From an uncultured Lautropia sp. (lineage in GTDB: Bacteria; Pseudomonadota; Gammaproteobacteria; Burkholderiales; Burkholderiaceae_E): DNA of 15,378 bases. The notes under the pieces were generated by a model. The model worked only from the letters and a program-made list of their open reading frames with translations, was not told where the DNA came from and did not search any database. The stretch is from positions 1 through 15,378 of the forward strand of contig CALIXC010000037.1 of assembly GCA_938046755.1 (NCBI GenBank), in the 5' to 3' direction. Below are positions 1 through 10,187 of the stretch, piece after piece (positions within the stretch are counted from its first letter, which is position 1; the number at the start of each line of letters is the position of its first letter). The position numbers and the translations under genes were made by a program.

Positions 1-1407
1 CGCCGGCCCGCCCTTCTCGGCCGGACGATCATCCTGGATCGGCTGACCGTTCGCGTTGTCGGATTCGAGCGTGTAGTCCATCTGCCGCAACCCCTCCTGG
101 CCGGAGTCCGGCTTGGCGAAGGTGTACTGGCCATCCGTCATCAGGATGTGATAGGAGCGGCGGCACGCCAGGTGATTGCGGGGCTGATTCAGCTTCCCGC
201 CTCTCTGGCCGGGCTCTGCCGCCCAGGGTCCCATGGCGTCGGCACGCCGGAAATAATTGTTGACGGTATGCATCGCCCGCATCAGGGGCGTGCCACCGTC
301 AGCCGTTCGCGTATTGAGCCAGTCAAAGAAGTCCGAACGATCGGTCTTGCCCCTGTGCAGCTCGGTGGTGTTGGGGTCCTTGTTCACGAAGCGCCGCACC
401 CCCCGCTCGACGACGATGGTTCCCACGCCATCGACAGGCCTTTTCTCGCCCTGGTTGATGCGCCCATAGCCAACGCGGATATCCGGCCCCAGTGCCGTGG
501 CAAAGGCATTGCCCACAGCGGCAATGGCCACGTGCATCCGCGTTCGGTGATACTGGAACCAGTTGGCAAAGTTCTGGTATTCCTGCTCCTAGGTGCAGCT
601 GCGGACGTTGGGATTGGTCGTCGAGATCAGGCAGTCAGTTCGGGTGAAGGGCCGATCAAAACTCTTGTGGTCCTTGATGGAGACACGCTGATAGTTGCTG
701 GCACTGTCTTTCGTCCAGTCCTGGGGCGGCTTGAATGCCGGATCCTTCGGCAGGTAGTAGGTAGCCGGTGCCACCATCCTGGTGACTCTATCACCCTCGC
801 AGGGCTCCTGCATTCTACTGTCCCGGATGAAGGTCTCCGGCTGCGGCTTCACGCATACCGGCCGGTCGCCCGTCGACTTCTCGCCCGTGATGTCGAGCTT
901 GAGTTTCTGGTACTTCTCGTTGGGGTGGTTGACGTGATAGATGACGGCCCTGGGGTCGGCATTGGCCATGCGCACGCCATTCTTGTCCACCCAGGGTTCA
1001 TAACGCGTATCCGGATCGTAGTACAGCGTGTTCACCTTCGGCGAACGCCGGCGGGCAGCCAGTACGTTGATGTCGTCCGTGGCCAGCAGCCCCTCGTATT
1101 TGTAGGGCGCATAATCCTGCGGCTCAGCGGGATGGAAGGCGAACAGGTGATATTCCAAGTCCATGTCGGGCAGGTAGTTGAAGGCCATCGAACCCGAGTC
1201 GTCCAGGGTGAACATCAGGTTCGGTTCGACAACCGCCACATCCTTGCTGATGAGCGACTGCTGGGAAATCTCGGCCTGCACCGATGGCAGCAGGCTGAAC
1301 GACATCAGCAGCAGCGCCGCGCGCACGGCACGCGGAATCCGGCGCGGCATGGCAGCTGCCGGCATTCCATCCAGGCGGGGGCAAATCACGGATTCCATCA
1401 GTTTCAT
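1..1407 (-). pseudogene. pilY1: PilY1 type IV pilus tip/biogenesis protein, interrupted by an in-frame amber codon; 3' end outside window
   Basis: PilY1 is the large secreted, pilus-tip-associated protein needed for type IV pilus assembly and adhesion. The N-terminus has a hydrophobic segment ending in SVQA-EIS, read as a signal peptide. A von Willebrand A MIDAS motif, DDSGSM, follows at residues 69-74. At codon 273 (589-591) the frame meets TAG, then stays open for 196 more codons to the window edge. That part contains the family-typical NFANWFQYHRTR and CRRSYHILMTDG blocks, so both halves belong to one gene. Either it is a nonsense allele or sequencing error, or the stop is read through. 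The start is uncertain: ATG at 1407 has no clear ribosome site, and ATGs at codons 4, 15 and 20 are also possible. It is the last gene of the minor-pilin operon, after an acidic unknown gene. PilY1 identity is secure; functionality is not. Confidence 0.85.
589..591 (-). other. In-frame amber (TAG) codon inside pilY1
   Basis: The codon lies between ...NVRSCT and EQEYQNFANW in one continuous frame. From my memory of the family, a Tyr commonly precedes the acidic/Gln run before NFANW. TAC or TAT to TAG is a single-base change, so one substitution would explain it. No frame change is needed on either side. Confidence 0.85.
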
Positions 1408-1433
1408 GTTTCGATCGGATCGTGTCCGTCAAA

Positions 1434-1451
1434 CCGTGCATCCCTGCACGG
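1434..1451 (-). terminator. Hairpin between the acidic gene and pilY1; possible weak terminator or attenuator
   Basis: CCGTGCA and TGCACGG form a perfect 7-bp stem with a 4-base loop. On the minus strand the stem is followed directly by TTT and then GACGG. It sits 27 bases before the pilY1 ATG. The T tract is too short for a confident terminator call; it could equally reduce pilY1 expression or shield the leader. Confidence 0.35.
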
Positions 1452-1507
1452 CCCGGCGGCCACGATGTTCAGAAGGGTGCCCCACCCGCAGACATGGGGG
1501 AAGAGAA

Positions 1508-1933
1508 TCAGGTGACGAGTGAGCCGGAGGAGGTCTCGTCCGTTTGTGCTGCGGCAGCGCTCTCGATGGCCCCCATGTCCACCGGATGATCGTCCGTCTC
1601 ATCCGCAGGGACAGGCGCGTAGTCATCGAAGCCCTCGAAGCCCTCGAAGCTTTCCAGGCTGTCGTAGACGGCCATGCGCCAGTCGGGCTCGTCGGCGCCT
1701 TCCAGGTCGTGCCAGTCCGCATCCTGACCGGCCGAGGCATCCAGAAGACTCGACAGTCCCAGCAGGACATCTGCCTCGGGGTCCTCCTCGAACGAGGCCA
1801 TGCCCTGCACCCACAGTGCGGCCTCGTCCGGGTCGCCGTCGAGCATGCCGGGAACTTCCTGCACGGGCCCGGCATATCGGCGGGCCCAAGCCTGTGCGGC
1901 CCAATGGCCACGTCCGGTGTGATCTGCGTTCAT
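1508..1933 (-). CDS. Very acidic hypothetical protein in the minor-pilin operon
   Basis: I do not recognise this 141-residue protein. It has about 33 Asp/Glu against 4 Arg and no Lys, several Trp, and a short FEGFEGF repeat near residue 96. I see no signal peptide, transmembrane segment or class III prepilin cleavage site, so it is probably cytoplasmic. Codons mostly end in G or C like those of the neighbours, and the ATG is preceded by GGGGAGA at about 8 bases, which together support a real gene. It begins 28 bases after the pilE stop and ends about 100 bases before pilY1, so it is probably cotranscribed with the pilus genes. A role in pilus function is only a guess from position. The product is unknown. 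Confidence 0.7.
   Translation of the reverse strand: MNADHTGRGHWAAQAWARRYAGPVQEVPGMLDGDPDEAALWVQGMASFEEDPEADVLLGLSSLLDASAGQDADWHDLEGADEPDWRMAVYDSLESFEGFEGFDDYAPVPADETDDHPVDMGAIESAAAAQTDETSSGSLVT
1626..1650 (-). repeat. Short tandem repeat, 9-base unit, about 2.8 copies
   Basis: The plus-strand unit TCGAAGCCC occurs twice and then partially. It encodes the Phe-Glu-Gly repeats of the acidic protein. The unit is a multiple of three, so copy changes would keep the frame. Confidence 0.7.
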
Positions 1934-1961
1934 GAGGTCATCTCCCCACGGAAAGCGTCTT

Positions 1962-2432
1962 TCAGCGCCAGCAGGTCTCTGCCGGAAGCTTCTCCTTGCC
2001 CGTCACGGCCCGGGTGTCATTGCCTCGAACCCCCAGACTGTTGAGCGTGAGCGTGCCGCACGGATCCGTCTTCTTCCGCGGTACGGCACGCAGCGTATAG
2101 CTGTTGTCCTGGCTCTCGACAGAAATGTCATATAGCGCTGCACCATTTCTTGGTGATCTTTGCAACGCTGCCGGCAACGCCACCTTCGTCCTGCCATCAC
2201 GCTGGGTGCTATAGGAGTTATGCAGCGAGTAGAACCGCTGCATGAACTGGGTGGCGTCCATCAGCGTGGCCTTGGCATCTGCCCGGTTGGCCCGCTCGAT
2301 GTACGAGAAGTAGGACGGAATGGCAATGGCCGACAGGATGCCGACGATGGCCAGCGCAATGAGCACCTCGATGAGGGTGAACCCGCGCGCATGGGCTGCC
2401 GTACGGGTGCTGTAGACCCGGGCCGCCGGCAT
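1962..2432 (-). CDS. pilE: Type IV pilin, PilE-like
   Basis: This is a class III prepilin with a 17-residue basic leader ending ...AHARG and a mature N-terminus FTLIEVLIALAIVGILSAIA. Glu5 of the mature protein and the long hydrophobic assembly helix are present. Two C-terminal cysteines (about residues 125 and 154, the second in CWR at the end) match the disulfide-bonded loop of PilE-type pilins. At 156 residues it has normal pilin length. PilD would cleave and methylate it and the pilus machine would assemble it. I chose the ATG at 2432 because it gives a normal leader, although its ribosome site is weak. The frame is open upstream to an ATG at 2597 that overlaps the pilX stop as ATGA; that start would give an abnormally long leader of about 72 residues. 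It lies between pilX and the acidic gene. Confidence 0.85.
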   Translation of the reverse strand: MPAARVYSTRTAAHARGFTLIEVLIALAIVGILSAIAIPSYFSYIERANRADAKATLMDATQFMQRFYSLHNSYSTQRDGRTKVALPAALQRSPRNGAALYDISVESQDNSYTLRAVPRKKTDPCGTLTLNSLGVRGNDTRAVTGKEKLPAETCWR

Positions 2433-2593
2433 CACGACCGGAAGCTGCACACTACCTTCATCGGCGTCCGGTTGTGCACGGAACGCCACCCGGTGCACGA
2501 GGTTGCCGGCACAGGGCTCGCGGCCGCAGCGGGCCGACAGGTCTCCCGGCGCATCCATCGGGCCGGGAACGGGGGGATGTGTCACAAATACCA

Positions 2594-3262
2594 TCATCTG
2601 ATTGCTCTCACCATCGATTGCAGCCGCACTTCCGCACCCTTGGCCGTCTGGTAGTCGATCAGGACCTGGCCCTTCTTGAGGGTGTCATGGTCCTGATAGC
2701 CCGGGCTGAAGCCCCGGACGGTGATGCGGAAGAACAGGAACCTGTCAGCATCGAAACCACGCGACTCCGCCGTGACGGTACCCGGCTCGGGCGGGGCGAT
2801 CTTGCGCCAGTCATCGATGGTCAGGAACCGGAACAGGCACTGGGGGTTCTTCTTGATGTTGTCGGGCAGGCCGAGCTGCTCGCGCGGCACTTCCAGCTTG
2901 GCCGGACCGGCCCAGGCGGCCTCATCCAGCCACTCCTCGTCCTTCTGGTAGTTCACCAGCATGGGCAGGGAGGTGAACTCGCTGGTCACTTTCTCTTCGC
3001 AGTAGCGCAAGGCGGCCTCGGCGGCCTGGAAGGCCAGCGTGCGGGCACGCAGGTTGGCGCCCACCATGTCGGTGGTCAGCGACAGCCGCACGGCCACGGC
3101 GGTACTCACGGCCATCACGGTCAGCAGGATCAGCGTCATCACCATGACGATACCCTGCTGCGGGGTGGATGCCCTGCCCCACCCGGCGGTCGATGTCATC
3201 AGCGGGCGCTGCATGGAGGAATGGCGCATGGTGCTTTCCTGCAAGACAGTACGGAGTTTCAT
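2594..3262 (-). CDS. pilX: Minor pilin PilX-like, type IV pilus assembly protein
   Basis: The N-terminus carries PQQG followed by a hydrophobic helix (IVMVMTLILLTVMAVSTAVA), typical of PilX N-terminal-domain proteins. There is no Glu at mature position 5, as in GspK-like pseudopilins, which cap the priming complex. In P. aeruginosa and relatives PilX joins PilV, PilW and FimU/FimT in the complex that starts assembly and carries PilY1. The 222-residue length suits the family. The start overlaps the pilW stop as ATGA, indicating translational coupling. The leader from that ATG is 37 residues, rather long; Met12 or Met17 could be the real start. The remaining domain (residues about 70-222) has few recognisable motifs. 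Confidence 0.85.
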   Translation of the reverse strand: MKLRTVLQESTMRHSSMQRPLMTSTAGWGRASTPQQGIVMVMTLILLTVMAVSTAVAVRLSLTTDMVGANLRARTLAFQAAEAALRYCEEKVTSEFTSLPMLVNYQKDEEWLDEAAWAGPAKLEVPREQLGLPDNIKKNPQCLFRFLTIDDWRKIAPPEPGTVTAESRGFDADRFLFFRITVRGFSPGYQDHDTLKKGQVLIDYQTAKGAEVRLQSMVRAIR

Positions 3263-4278
3263 TGGGCCACCCCAACCTTGTTGCGGATGGCCACCGTGGT
3301 GGTGAAGGCCTGACGCAGTCGACGATCCTGCACGGTGCGCACCACACCGTCACAATCCACGTAGGGCGTGCCGACCTGGTCGTTCACGTTGTCATCGCTG
3401 CGCATCACCAGGCACACGCGCACGGCACTCACCGCACACCAGGCATTGGGCTGGATGGCACCAGGCTGACACCCTGTCGCCATTTGCGAGGCGCTGCGAT
3501 AGGTGGCGGTGCGGCCGCTCAGTGCCGGAGCGTCGAAGGCCACGTTGGTGGCAAGCGCATTGGGGTTGATGGCCGAGACGCCGTAACGGATGCGCAGCTG
3601 CTCGACGTTGTCGGCCAGAATCTGCTCACGCGGGATCCGGGCATCGGTGGGCGTGATGTTTGAGCGGCAGAACAGCCCGGGGTTGCCCGAGGCTGTTCCG
3701 GAGGTCTTGATGTACAGACGCTCCTCGATTTCCTCGCTGATGGCGTGTGCCTGCGGGGCATGGAGGGTGCTGGCCACCAGGGGAGCCGCCGTCAGGCTGG
3801 CATCGTGCATCTTCTGGCTGAAGACCACGTTGCCCAGGCAGTCCCAGTTCCGCCCGCCCGGCTGCACCTGAAAGCGCAGGGCCACCGAGTCGTTGTTGCC
3901 GTTCTGACTGCCATTGCCACAGGCCAGCGCGTTCCAGTCTGCCGCAGGGTCCGCAAAGGGCCCGCTGCAGCCGAACAGCGGGCTGTCATGATGCATCGAG
4001 ATGTCTTCGGACATCACTTCGGAGGACGGCAGCCAGAAGCCGGTCATGCGCAGGTGGTCGGCCAGCTGGACCAGAGCCAGGTTGCCCAGGTCATGGATGG
4101 TGGACTGCACGTTCTGCTTGCGCCCGGATATGCCCGAACCGCTGACGGTATAGAGCACGGTGGCCGTGACCATCAGGCCGATGGCCACCGAGATGAGCAT
4201 CTCGATCATCGAGAAGCCCTGCTGGCGGGCATGCCCACCGGGCGGATGCCAGGCCAGCGGACGGGGCTGCCGAGGCAT
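3259..4278 (-). CDS. pilW: Minor pilin PilW
   Basis: PilW is a larger minor pilin of the priming and tip complex. A basic leader ends HARQQG and is followed by mature FSMIEMLISVAIGLMVTATVL, with Glu at mature position 5. From the chosen ATG the protein has 339 residues, within the usual range. The globular part contains several Cys, as expected for disulfide-stabilised minor pilins. The ATG at 4278 gives a 21-residue leader and begins 17 bases after the pilV stop. An in-frame ATG at 4323 would lengthen the leader to 36 residues and overlap pilV by about 28 bases. Neither has a strong ribosome site. The stop overlaps the pilX start. Confidence 0.87.
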   Translation of the reverse strand: MPRQPRPLAWHPPGGHARQQGFSMIEMLISVAIGLMVTATVLYTVSGSGISGRKQNVQSTIHDLGNLALVQLADHLRMTGFWLPSSEVMSEDISMHHDSPLFGCSGPFADPAADWNALACGNGSQNGNNDSVALRFQVQPGGRNWDCLGNVVFSQKMHDASLTAAPLVASTLHAPQAHAISEEIEERLYIKTSGTASGNPGLFCRSNITPTDARIPREQILADNVEQLRIRYGVSAINPNALATNVAFDAPALSGRTATYRSASQMATGCQPGAIQPNAWCAVSAVRVCLVMRSDDNVNDQVGTPYVDCDGVVRTVQDRRLRQAFTTTVAIRNKVGVAQ

Positions 4279-4295
4279 GGTGCCGTTCGTCGAGT

Positions 4296-4877
4296 TCAAA
4301 GCTTCACTCCCAGCTGCAGGCATTGCGGTCGATGGTTGTTGCCCTGCACGTTACGCGGGCAGAAGCGGTCGGAAGACAGCGAGTCGTCGTCCAGGCCAGG
4401 CACGTTGGGCTGCTTCCACAGTACCCAGATGTCGATGGCATCACCACTGGTGTTCTTGAGCACGAGCAGATCGCCCCCCGGGAGGCTGTTGCGGGCCTGC
4501 CGGCGCACTTCCTGCTGGTCGAATCGGGCAATGTCGTAGTGCGTGCAGATGACCGTTCCCTTCAGGCAGTCGGGACCGCTGTAGGGAGGAATGTTCGCGG
4601 TGGGGTCGTAGCCAGCGGTATAGAGATAGGCGTTGGCCCGATCACCGCGAGCAACCCCCTTCTCCACATTGAGGTTGGCACGGATCCGGTCCGCGTATTC
4701 ACTGGCGATCTGGGCGGCGATGTTGCGGAATTCGGCAGTACGCTCGAAGCCCATCGACTTGGTCTGGGCCCAGAGCATGGAAAGCATGCCGATCGACAGC
4801 ACGATCACGGCCACCAGCACTTCGATCAGGCTGGAGCCCTCCTGACGGGAGGTGCGGGAGAAGACAGGTTTCAGCAT
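4296..4877 (-). CDS. pilV: Minor pilin PilV (type IV pilus modification protein family)
   Basis: The 193-residue product has a 14-residue leader ending RQEG and mature SSLIEVLVAVIVLSIGMLSM. Glu is at mature position 5, and the following sequence (AQTKSMGFERTAEFRNIAAQIASEYADRIRAN in outline) fits PilV, where a conserved region after the helix carries an Ala/Asp-Arg-Ile/Met-Arg-Ala-Asn pattern. PilV acts with PilW, PilX and FimT in the inner membrane and then at the pilus tip. The ATG overlaps the fimT stop by 7 bases, and GGGGTG lies about 9 bases before it. The reading frame extends further upstream inside fimT, but that part is out-of-frame fimT sequence. Confidence 0.87.
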   Translation of the reverse strand: MLKPVFSRTSRQEGSSLIEVLVAVIVLSIGMLSMLWAQTKSMGFERTAEFRNIAAQIASEYADRIRANLNVEKGVARGDRANAYLYTAGYDPTANIPPYSGPDCLKGTVICTHYDIARFDQQEVRRQARNSLPGGDLLVLKNTSGDAIDIWVLWKQPNVPGLDDDSLSSDRFCPRNVQGNNHRPQCLQLGVKL

Positions 4878-5398
4878 GGTGCTAGCACCCCGGTGGAACT
4901 GACGCAGACCTTCTTCTCGAGGGTCTTGTAGGATCGGTCGCTGGTGGCCAGGGGCGGTTTGAAGGTGAAGGTGCGGGCGCCCCCCACCTTCAGCACGCCG
5001 TTGGGGCGGAAGCGGATGCCCCCCACATCGTCCGCCAGGATGCTGCCGCCATTGCTGTACGGTTGCTGCACGCGGATGTACTGGTCGTTGGCGTAGATGC
5101 TGCCGATGAACACCAGGTAGCCCTTCTTCCAGTCCCTGGAGTTGGTGCACTTGGGCCGGCCATTGGCGACGGAAGGGTCGTCTGTCGGACAGAGCGAGAC
5201 TTCACGGCCACGCTTGAGCGCCTCGGAGCGAGCCAAGCGCAGGGCCGAAGTCAGGTCGGTGATCTGGGCGGCAATCGACCGCTGGATGGCGAAGTCGCGG
5301 AAGCTGGGCACGGCCATGGCGGCCACGATGCCCATGATTGCCATGACGACCAGCATCTCCTGCAGCGTGAAGCCTGCCGAGGCTTGCGAGGATTTCAT
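4871..5398 (-). CDS. fimT: GspH/FimT family pseudopilin, first gene of the minor-pilin operon
   Basis: This 175-residue minor pilin has a short leader MKSSQASAG, cleaved before Phe10. The mature N-terminus FTLQEMLVVMAIMGIVAAMA has Glu5 and the hydrophobic helix. The pattern LTSALRLARSEALKRG (about residues 46-62), then SLCPT and a DW-KGYLVF block, is characteristic of GspH/FimT/FimU proteins, which end in ...VCVSSTGV-type strands as here. Such proteins connect the minor-pilin tip complex to the major pilin, and FimT of some species binds DNA during natural transformation. GGAGA lies a few bases before the ATG. It is the promoter-proximal gene of the pilus operon, beginning 241 bases after the rpoD terminator. 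Confidence 0.87.
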   Translation of the reverse strand: MKSSQASAGFTLQEMLVVMAIMGIVAAMAVPSFRDFAIQRSIAAQITDLTSALRLARSEALKRGREVSLCPTDDPSVANGRPKCTNSRDWKKGYLVFIGSIYANDQYIRVQQPYSNGGSILADDVGGIRFRPNGVLKVGGARTFTFKPPLATSDRSYKTLEKKVCVSSTGVLAPC

Positions 5399-5553
5399 GC
5401 TCTCCAGACCCTAGCGATTGAACGGAAGACAGGAATCCGTGCTGCCACGGCAACCGGGAATGTCCTGCAACGGCAAGTCTGAAGGAGGGGTCAGCCCGCG
5501 AGCAACGGGCGCTGGACGAGCGGAGGCTGTTTGTCTACTGGTGGCCGCAGGGT

Positions 5554-5567
5554 TGTGACGGATCACA
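5554..5567. promoter_or_regulatory. Dyad TGTGA-N4-TCACA upstream of fimT
   Basis: A perfect 5-bp dyad with CGGA in the middle lies about 156 bases before the fimT start. It resembles half sites of CRP-family regulators, but the spacer is 4 bases rather than 6, so no regulator can be named. Confidence 0.25.
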
Positions 5568-5639
5568 CCCGGGCGTGGCGTTGACACGCCGCGATGAAGG
5601 ATTGGCCGGGATTCTCCGGGTCCGTTCCGTGAACGGGCC

Positions 5640-5678
5640 AAAAAAAATCCCCGGTAGGGGCAGTGCCCTGTCGGGGAT
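5640..5678 (-). terminator. Rho-independent terminator of the rpoD operon
   Basis: On the minus strand ATCCCCG pairs with CGGGGAT around an inner GGGC-ACT-GCCC stem, and the hairpin is followed by a run of eight T. It lies about 57 bases after the rpoD stop and separates this operon from the pilus genes. Confidence 0.92.
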
Positions 5679-5734
5679 GGGTCCGGCAAGTGACTGCGCC
5701 CTGCCCTGCCAGGCGCAGGAGCCGGGCGCAGGCC

Positions 5735-8107
<2,373 letters not shown>

Positions 8108-8108
8108 A

Positions 8109-10172
8109 TCAGCCCGTCCCCCGCTGGGATAGGCGTTGAATCGTCGCCATCAGTTCTGCATATCGGGTCCGCCCCCCCGGTTCATCAAGACCCCGGCTCA
8201 CCACCTGCACCACCTCGCGGCGCGCCTGATCAAGCCGCATCCGGTCCAGGGCCCCCAGATAGTCGGCGCGCGCCTCGTCGTAATCCATGGCGGCCATCAC
8301 ACCGGCATCGCGCTGGTCCAGCGACTCGATGAAATCGGCTTTCCTGGGGTCGGTGGCGCGCACCTCGGCCAGTACCGACGCAAAGTGCGCCCCGGCCGGC
8401 AGGGTCGCCAGCTCGTTGCGCCAGTCCAGCAGAGCCTGGGGCAGCAGGCTCTCATCTTCGAGAGGTTCCTGGGCCAGCGCGGGGTAATAGGCCAGCAGCA
8501 GGCAGATACGCTGCTGCAAGGTGGGCGGTGCCGGCCGGGTGCGCGCCGCACCCGGCATGCGTGCGCCGGCCTGCGAGCCACCGCGATAGGTGCGGTCGAT
8601 GCCTTCTTCCCACCGCGACGGGCTGTTTCCACGGCGAAAAGCCGCGCCGCCGCCCCCTTGCCAGCGGTCAGTATTCTGGCCGCCTTGTCCCCGCGCACCA
8701 CGCCCATCCTGCCAGCGGCCGAATGACGCCTCGCGCCAGGGTCGCCCGTCAGCAGGGTTAGCATGTTCACGAAGGGAAGCGCCTTGCGTCATGGGAGCGT
8801 TGGAACGCCTGGAACGGGCATCACCGCCCGCTGCCAGCCCCCCATGACGCCCGCCGCTCTCCTGGACATGGGCAACCGGATGGGCCATCTGCAGGTCGCA
8901 GTAGGTCGCCAGCTCTTCGGTCGCCAGCCCCAGCCGCCCTGCCATGTCCACCAGGATCTGCGTGCGCAAGGCAATGTCGGGCATCTGTTGCACCAGCGGC
9001 TTGAGTTCGGCCTGCATGCGGGCGCGGCCTTCAGGCGTGGTGATGTCCGCTCGATGCGCCAGCTCCTTCAAGAGAAAGGAAGACAGGGGCAAGGCATCAC
9101 GCACGCAGGCCTCGAAGGCTTCCAGCCCCTCGGCCCGCACGAAACTGTCAGGGTCATGCTCAGGCGGCAGAAAGAGGAAGTCGAGCTGCTTGGTGTCGGA
9201 CAGCAGCGGCAGCGCGTTCTCCAGCGCTCGCCAGGCGGCGCGCCGACCCGCAGCGTCGCCATCAAAGGAAAACACGACTCGATCGGCCAGGCGCAGCAGC
9301 TTGCCCAGGTGCATGGCAGTGGTGGCGGTGCCCAGCGTGGCCACGGCATAGTGGCAGCCGTGCTGGTGCAGCATCACCACGTCCATGTAGCCCTCCACCA
9401 CCAGCACGCGACCACTGGTGCGGATGCCCTCGCGGGCCTCGAAGAGGCCGTAGAGCTCATGCCCCTTGGAGAACAGCGGCCCCTCGGGCGAGTTGAGGTA
9501 CTTGGGTTCACCCTGTCCCAGCACCCGACCGCCGAAGCCGATAACCTGGCCACGCGGGTTGCGGATGGGAAACATGATGCGCTCGCGGAAACGGTCGTAG
9601 CGTTTGCCGTCATCACCGGCAATCACCAGCCCGGCCCGCACGGCGTCCTCGGCGGCATAGTCGGGCAGCACGCCTTCCAGATTGCGCCAGCCAGCTGGCG
9701 CGTAACCCAGCCCGAAATGGCGCGCGGTCTCGCCAGTAACGCCCCGTTCCTTCAGATAACTGATGGCAGCCGGTGTTTCCTTCAGGCGCGACCGGTAGTA
9801 GCGGGCAGCCTGATCCAGCCACTGCGACAGCGCCAGCTGCTGGCTGGCCTTGCGTGCGGCCTCGGCGCCTTCACGGCTGTGATCTTCGGGGACGGTGAGG
9901 CCCACGTCGCGGGCCAGCTCATGCACAGCCTCGACGAAACCCAGGCCGTGGTGTTCCATCAGGAAGCTGATGGCCGAGCCATGCGCGCCGCAGCCGAAGC
10001 AGTGATAGAACTGCTTGGTGGGCGACACGGAGAAGGACGGTGTCTTCTCGTTGTGAAAAGGACACAGCCCCTGGTAGTTGGCTCCCGCCTTGCGCAGCTT
10101 GACGGCCTTGCCGACCACGTCGACGACATCGACGCGGGTGAGCAGCTCCTGGATGAAGGATTGCGGGATCAA
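8109..10172 (-). CDS. dnaG: DNA primase DnaG
   Basis: DnaG makes RNA primers at the replication fork together with DnaB. The CHC2 zinc-binding domain has Cys37, His40, Cys58 and Cys61. The TOPRIM catalytic core contains VVEGYMDV (259-266) and FSFDGDAAG (302-310), whose Glu261, Asp305 and Asp307 would bind metal. The DnaB-binding C-terminal domain is about 551-687. Between core and C-terminus is an unusually long Gly/Arg-rich linker (about 438-550), making the protein 687 residues rather than the usual 580-650. The start is TTG: it gives the family N-terminus (M)IPQSFIQELL, and the only codons upstream lead to the in-frame yqeY stop. No good ribosome site is near it. It lies 21 bases after yqeY and one base before rpoD. 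Confidence 0.97.
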   Translation of the reverse strand: MIPQSFIQELLTRVDVVDVVGKAVKLRKAGANYQGLCPFHNEKTPSFSVSPTKQFYHCFGCGAHGSAISFLMEHHGLGFVEAVHELARDVGLTVPEDHSREGAEAARKASQQLALSQWLDQAARYYRSRLKETPAAISYLKERGVTGETARHFGLGYAPAGWRNLEGVLPDYAAEDAVRAGLVIAGDDGKRYDRFRERIMFPIRNPRGQVIGFGGRVLGQGEPKYLNSPEGPLFSKGHELYGLFEAREGIRTSGRVLVVEGYMDVVMLHQHGCHYAVATLGTATTAMHLGKLLRLADRVVFSFDGDAAGRRAAWRALENALPLLSDTKQLDFLFLPPEHDPDSFVRAEGLEAFEACVRDALPLSSFLLKELAHRADITTPEGRARMQAELKPLVQQMPDIALRTQILVDMAGRLGLATEELATYCDLQMAHPVAHVQESGGRHGGLAAGGDARSRRSNAPMTQGASLREHANPADGRPWREASFGRWQDGRGARGQGGQNTDRWQGGGGAAFRRGNSPSRWEEGIDRTYRGGSQAGARMPGAARTRPAPPTLQQRICLLLAYYPALAQEPLEDESLLPQALLDWRNELATLPAGAHFASVLAEVRATDPRKADFIESLDQRDAGVMAAMDYDEARADYLGALDRMRLDQARREVVQVVSRGLDEPGGRTRYAELMATIQRLSQRGTG

Positions 10173-10187
10173 ACCATCGCGGGGCGC

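Larger units (their letters stand above)
5399..5734. other. rpoD-fimT intergenic region
   Basis: The region holds the rpoD terminator (5640-5678) and presumably the promoter and leader of the pilus operon. I found no convincing -35/-10 pair or sigma-54 GG-N10-GC element for fimT. Structures visible are a CCGTTC-CGT-GAACGG hairpin (5622-5636), a TGTGA-N4-TCACA dyad (5554-5567) and a GCCCG/CGGGC hairpin (5494-5510). No tRNA or gene is recognisable. Confidence 0.6.

Noticed and set aside
148..1515. 455-codon open frame on the plus strand, opposite pilY1
   Set aside because: The opposite strand reads as PilY1 with DDSGSM, NFANW and TDG motifs; this frame has none and no ribosome site.
5581..5586. 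TTGACA on the plus strand downstream of rpoD
   Set aside because: No -10 element lies at 16-18 bases and there is no plus-strand gene to transcribe; it would only produce rpoD antisense RNA.
5411..5689. 92-codon minus-strand frame between rpoD and fimT, ending in a pilin-like CRGSTDSCLPFNR
   Set aside because: It runs through the rpoD terminator, has no ribosome site and no pilin N-terminus; the Cys pair is probably chance.
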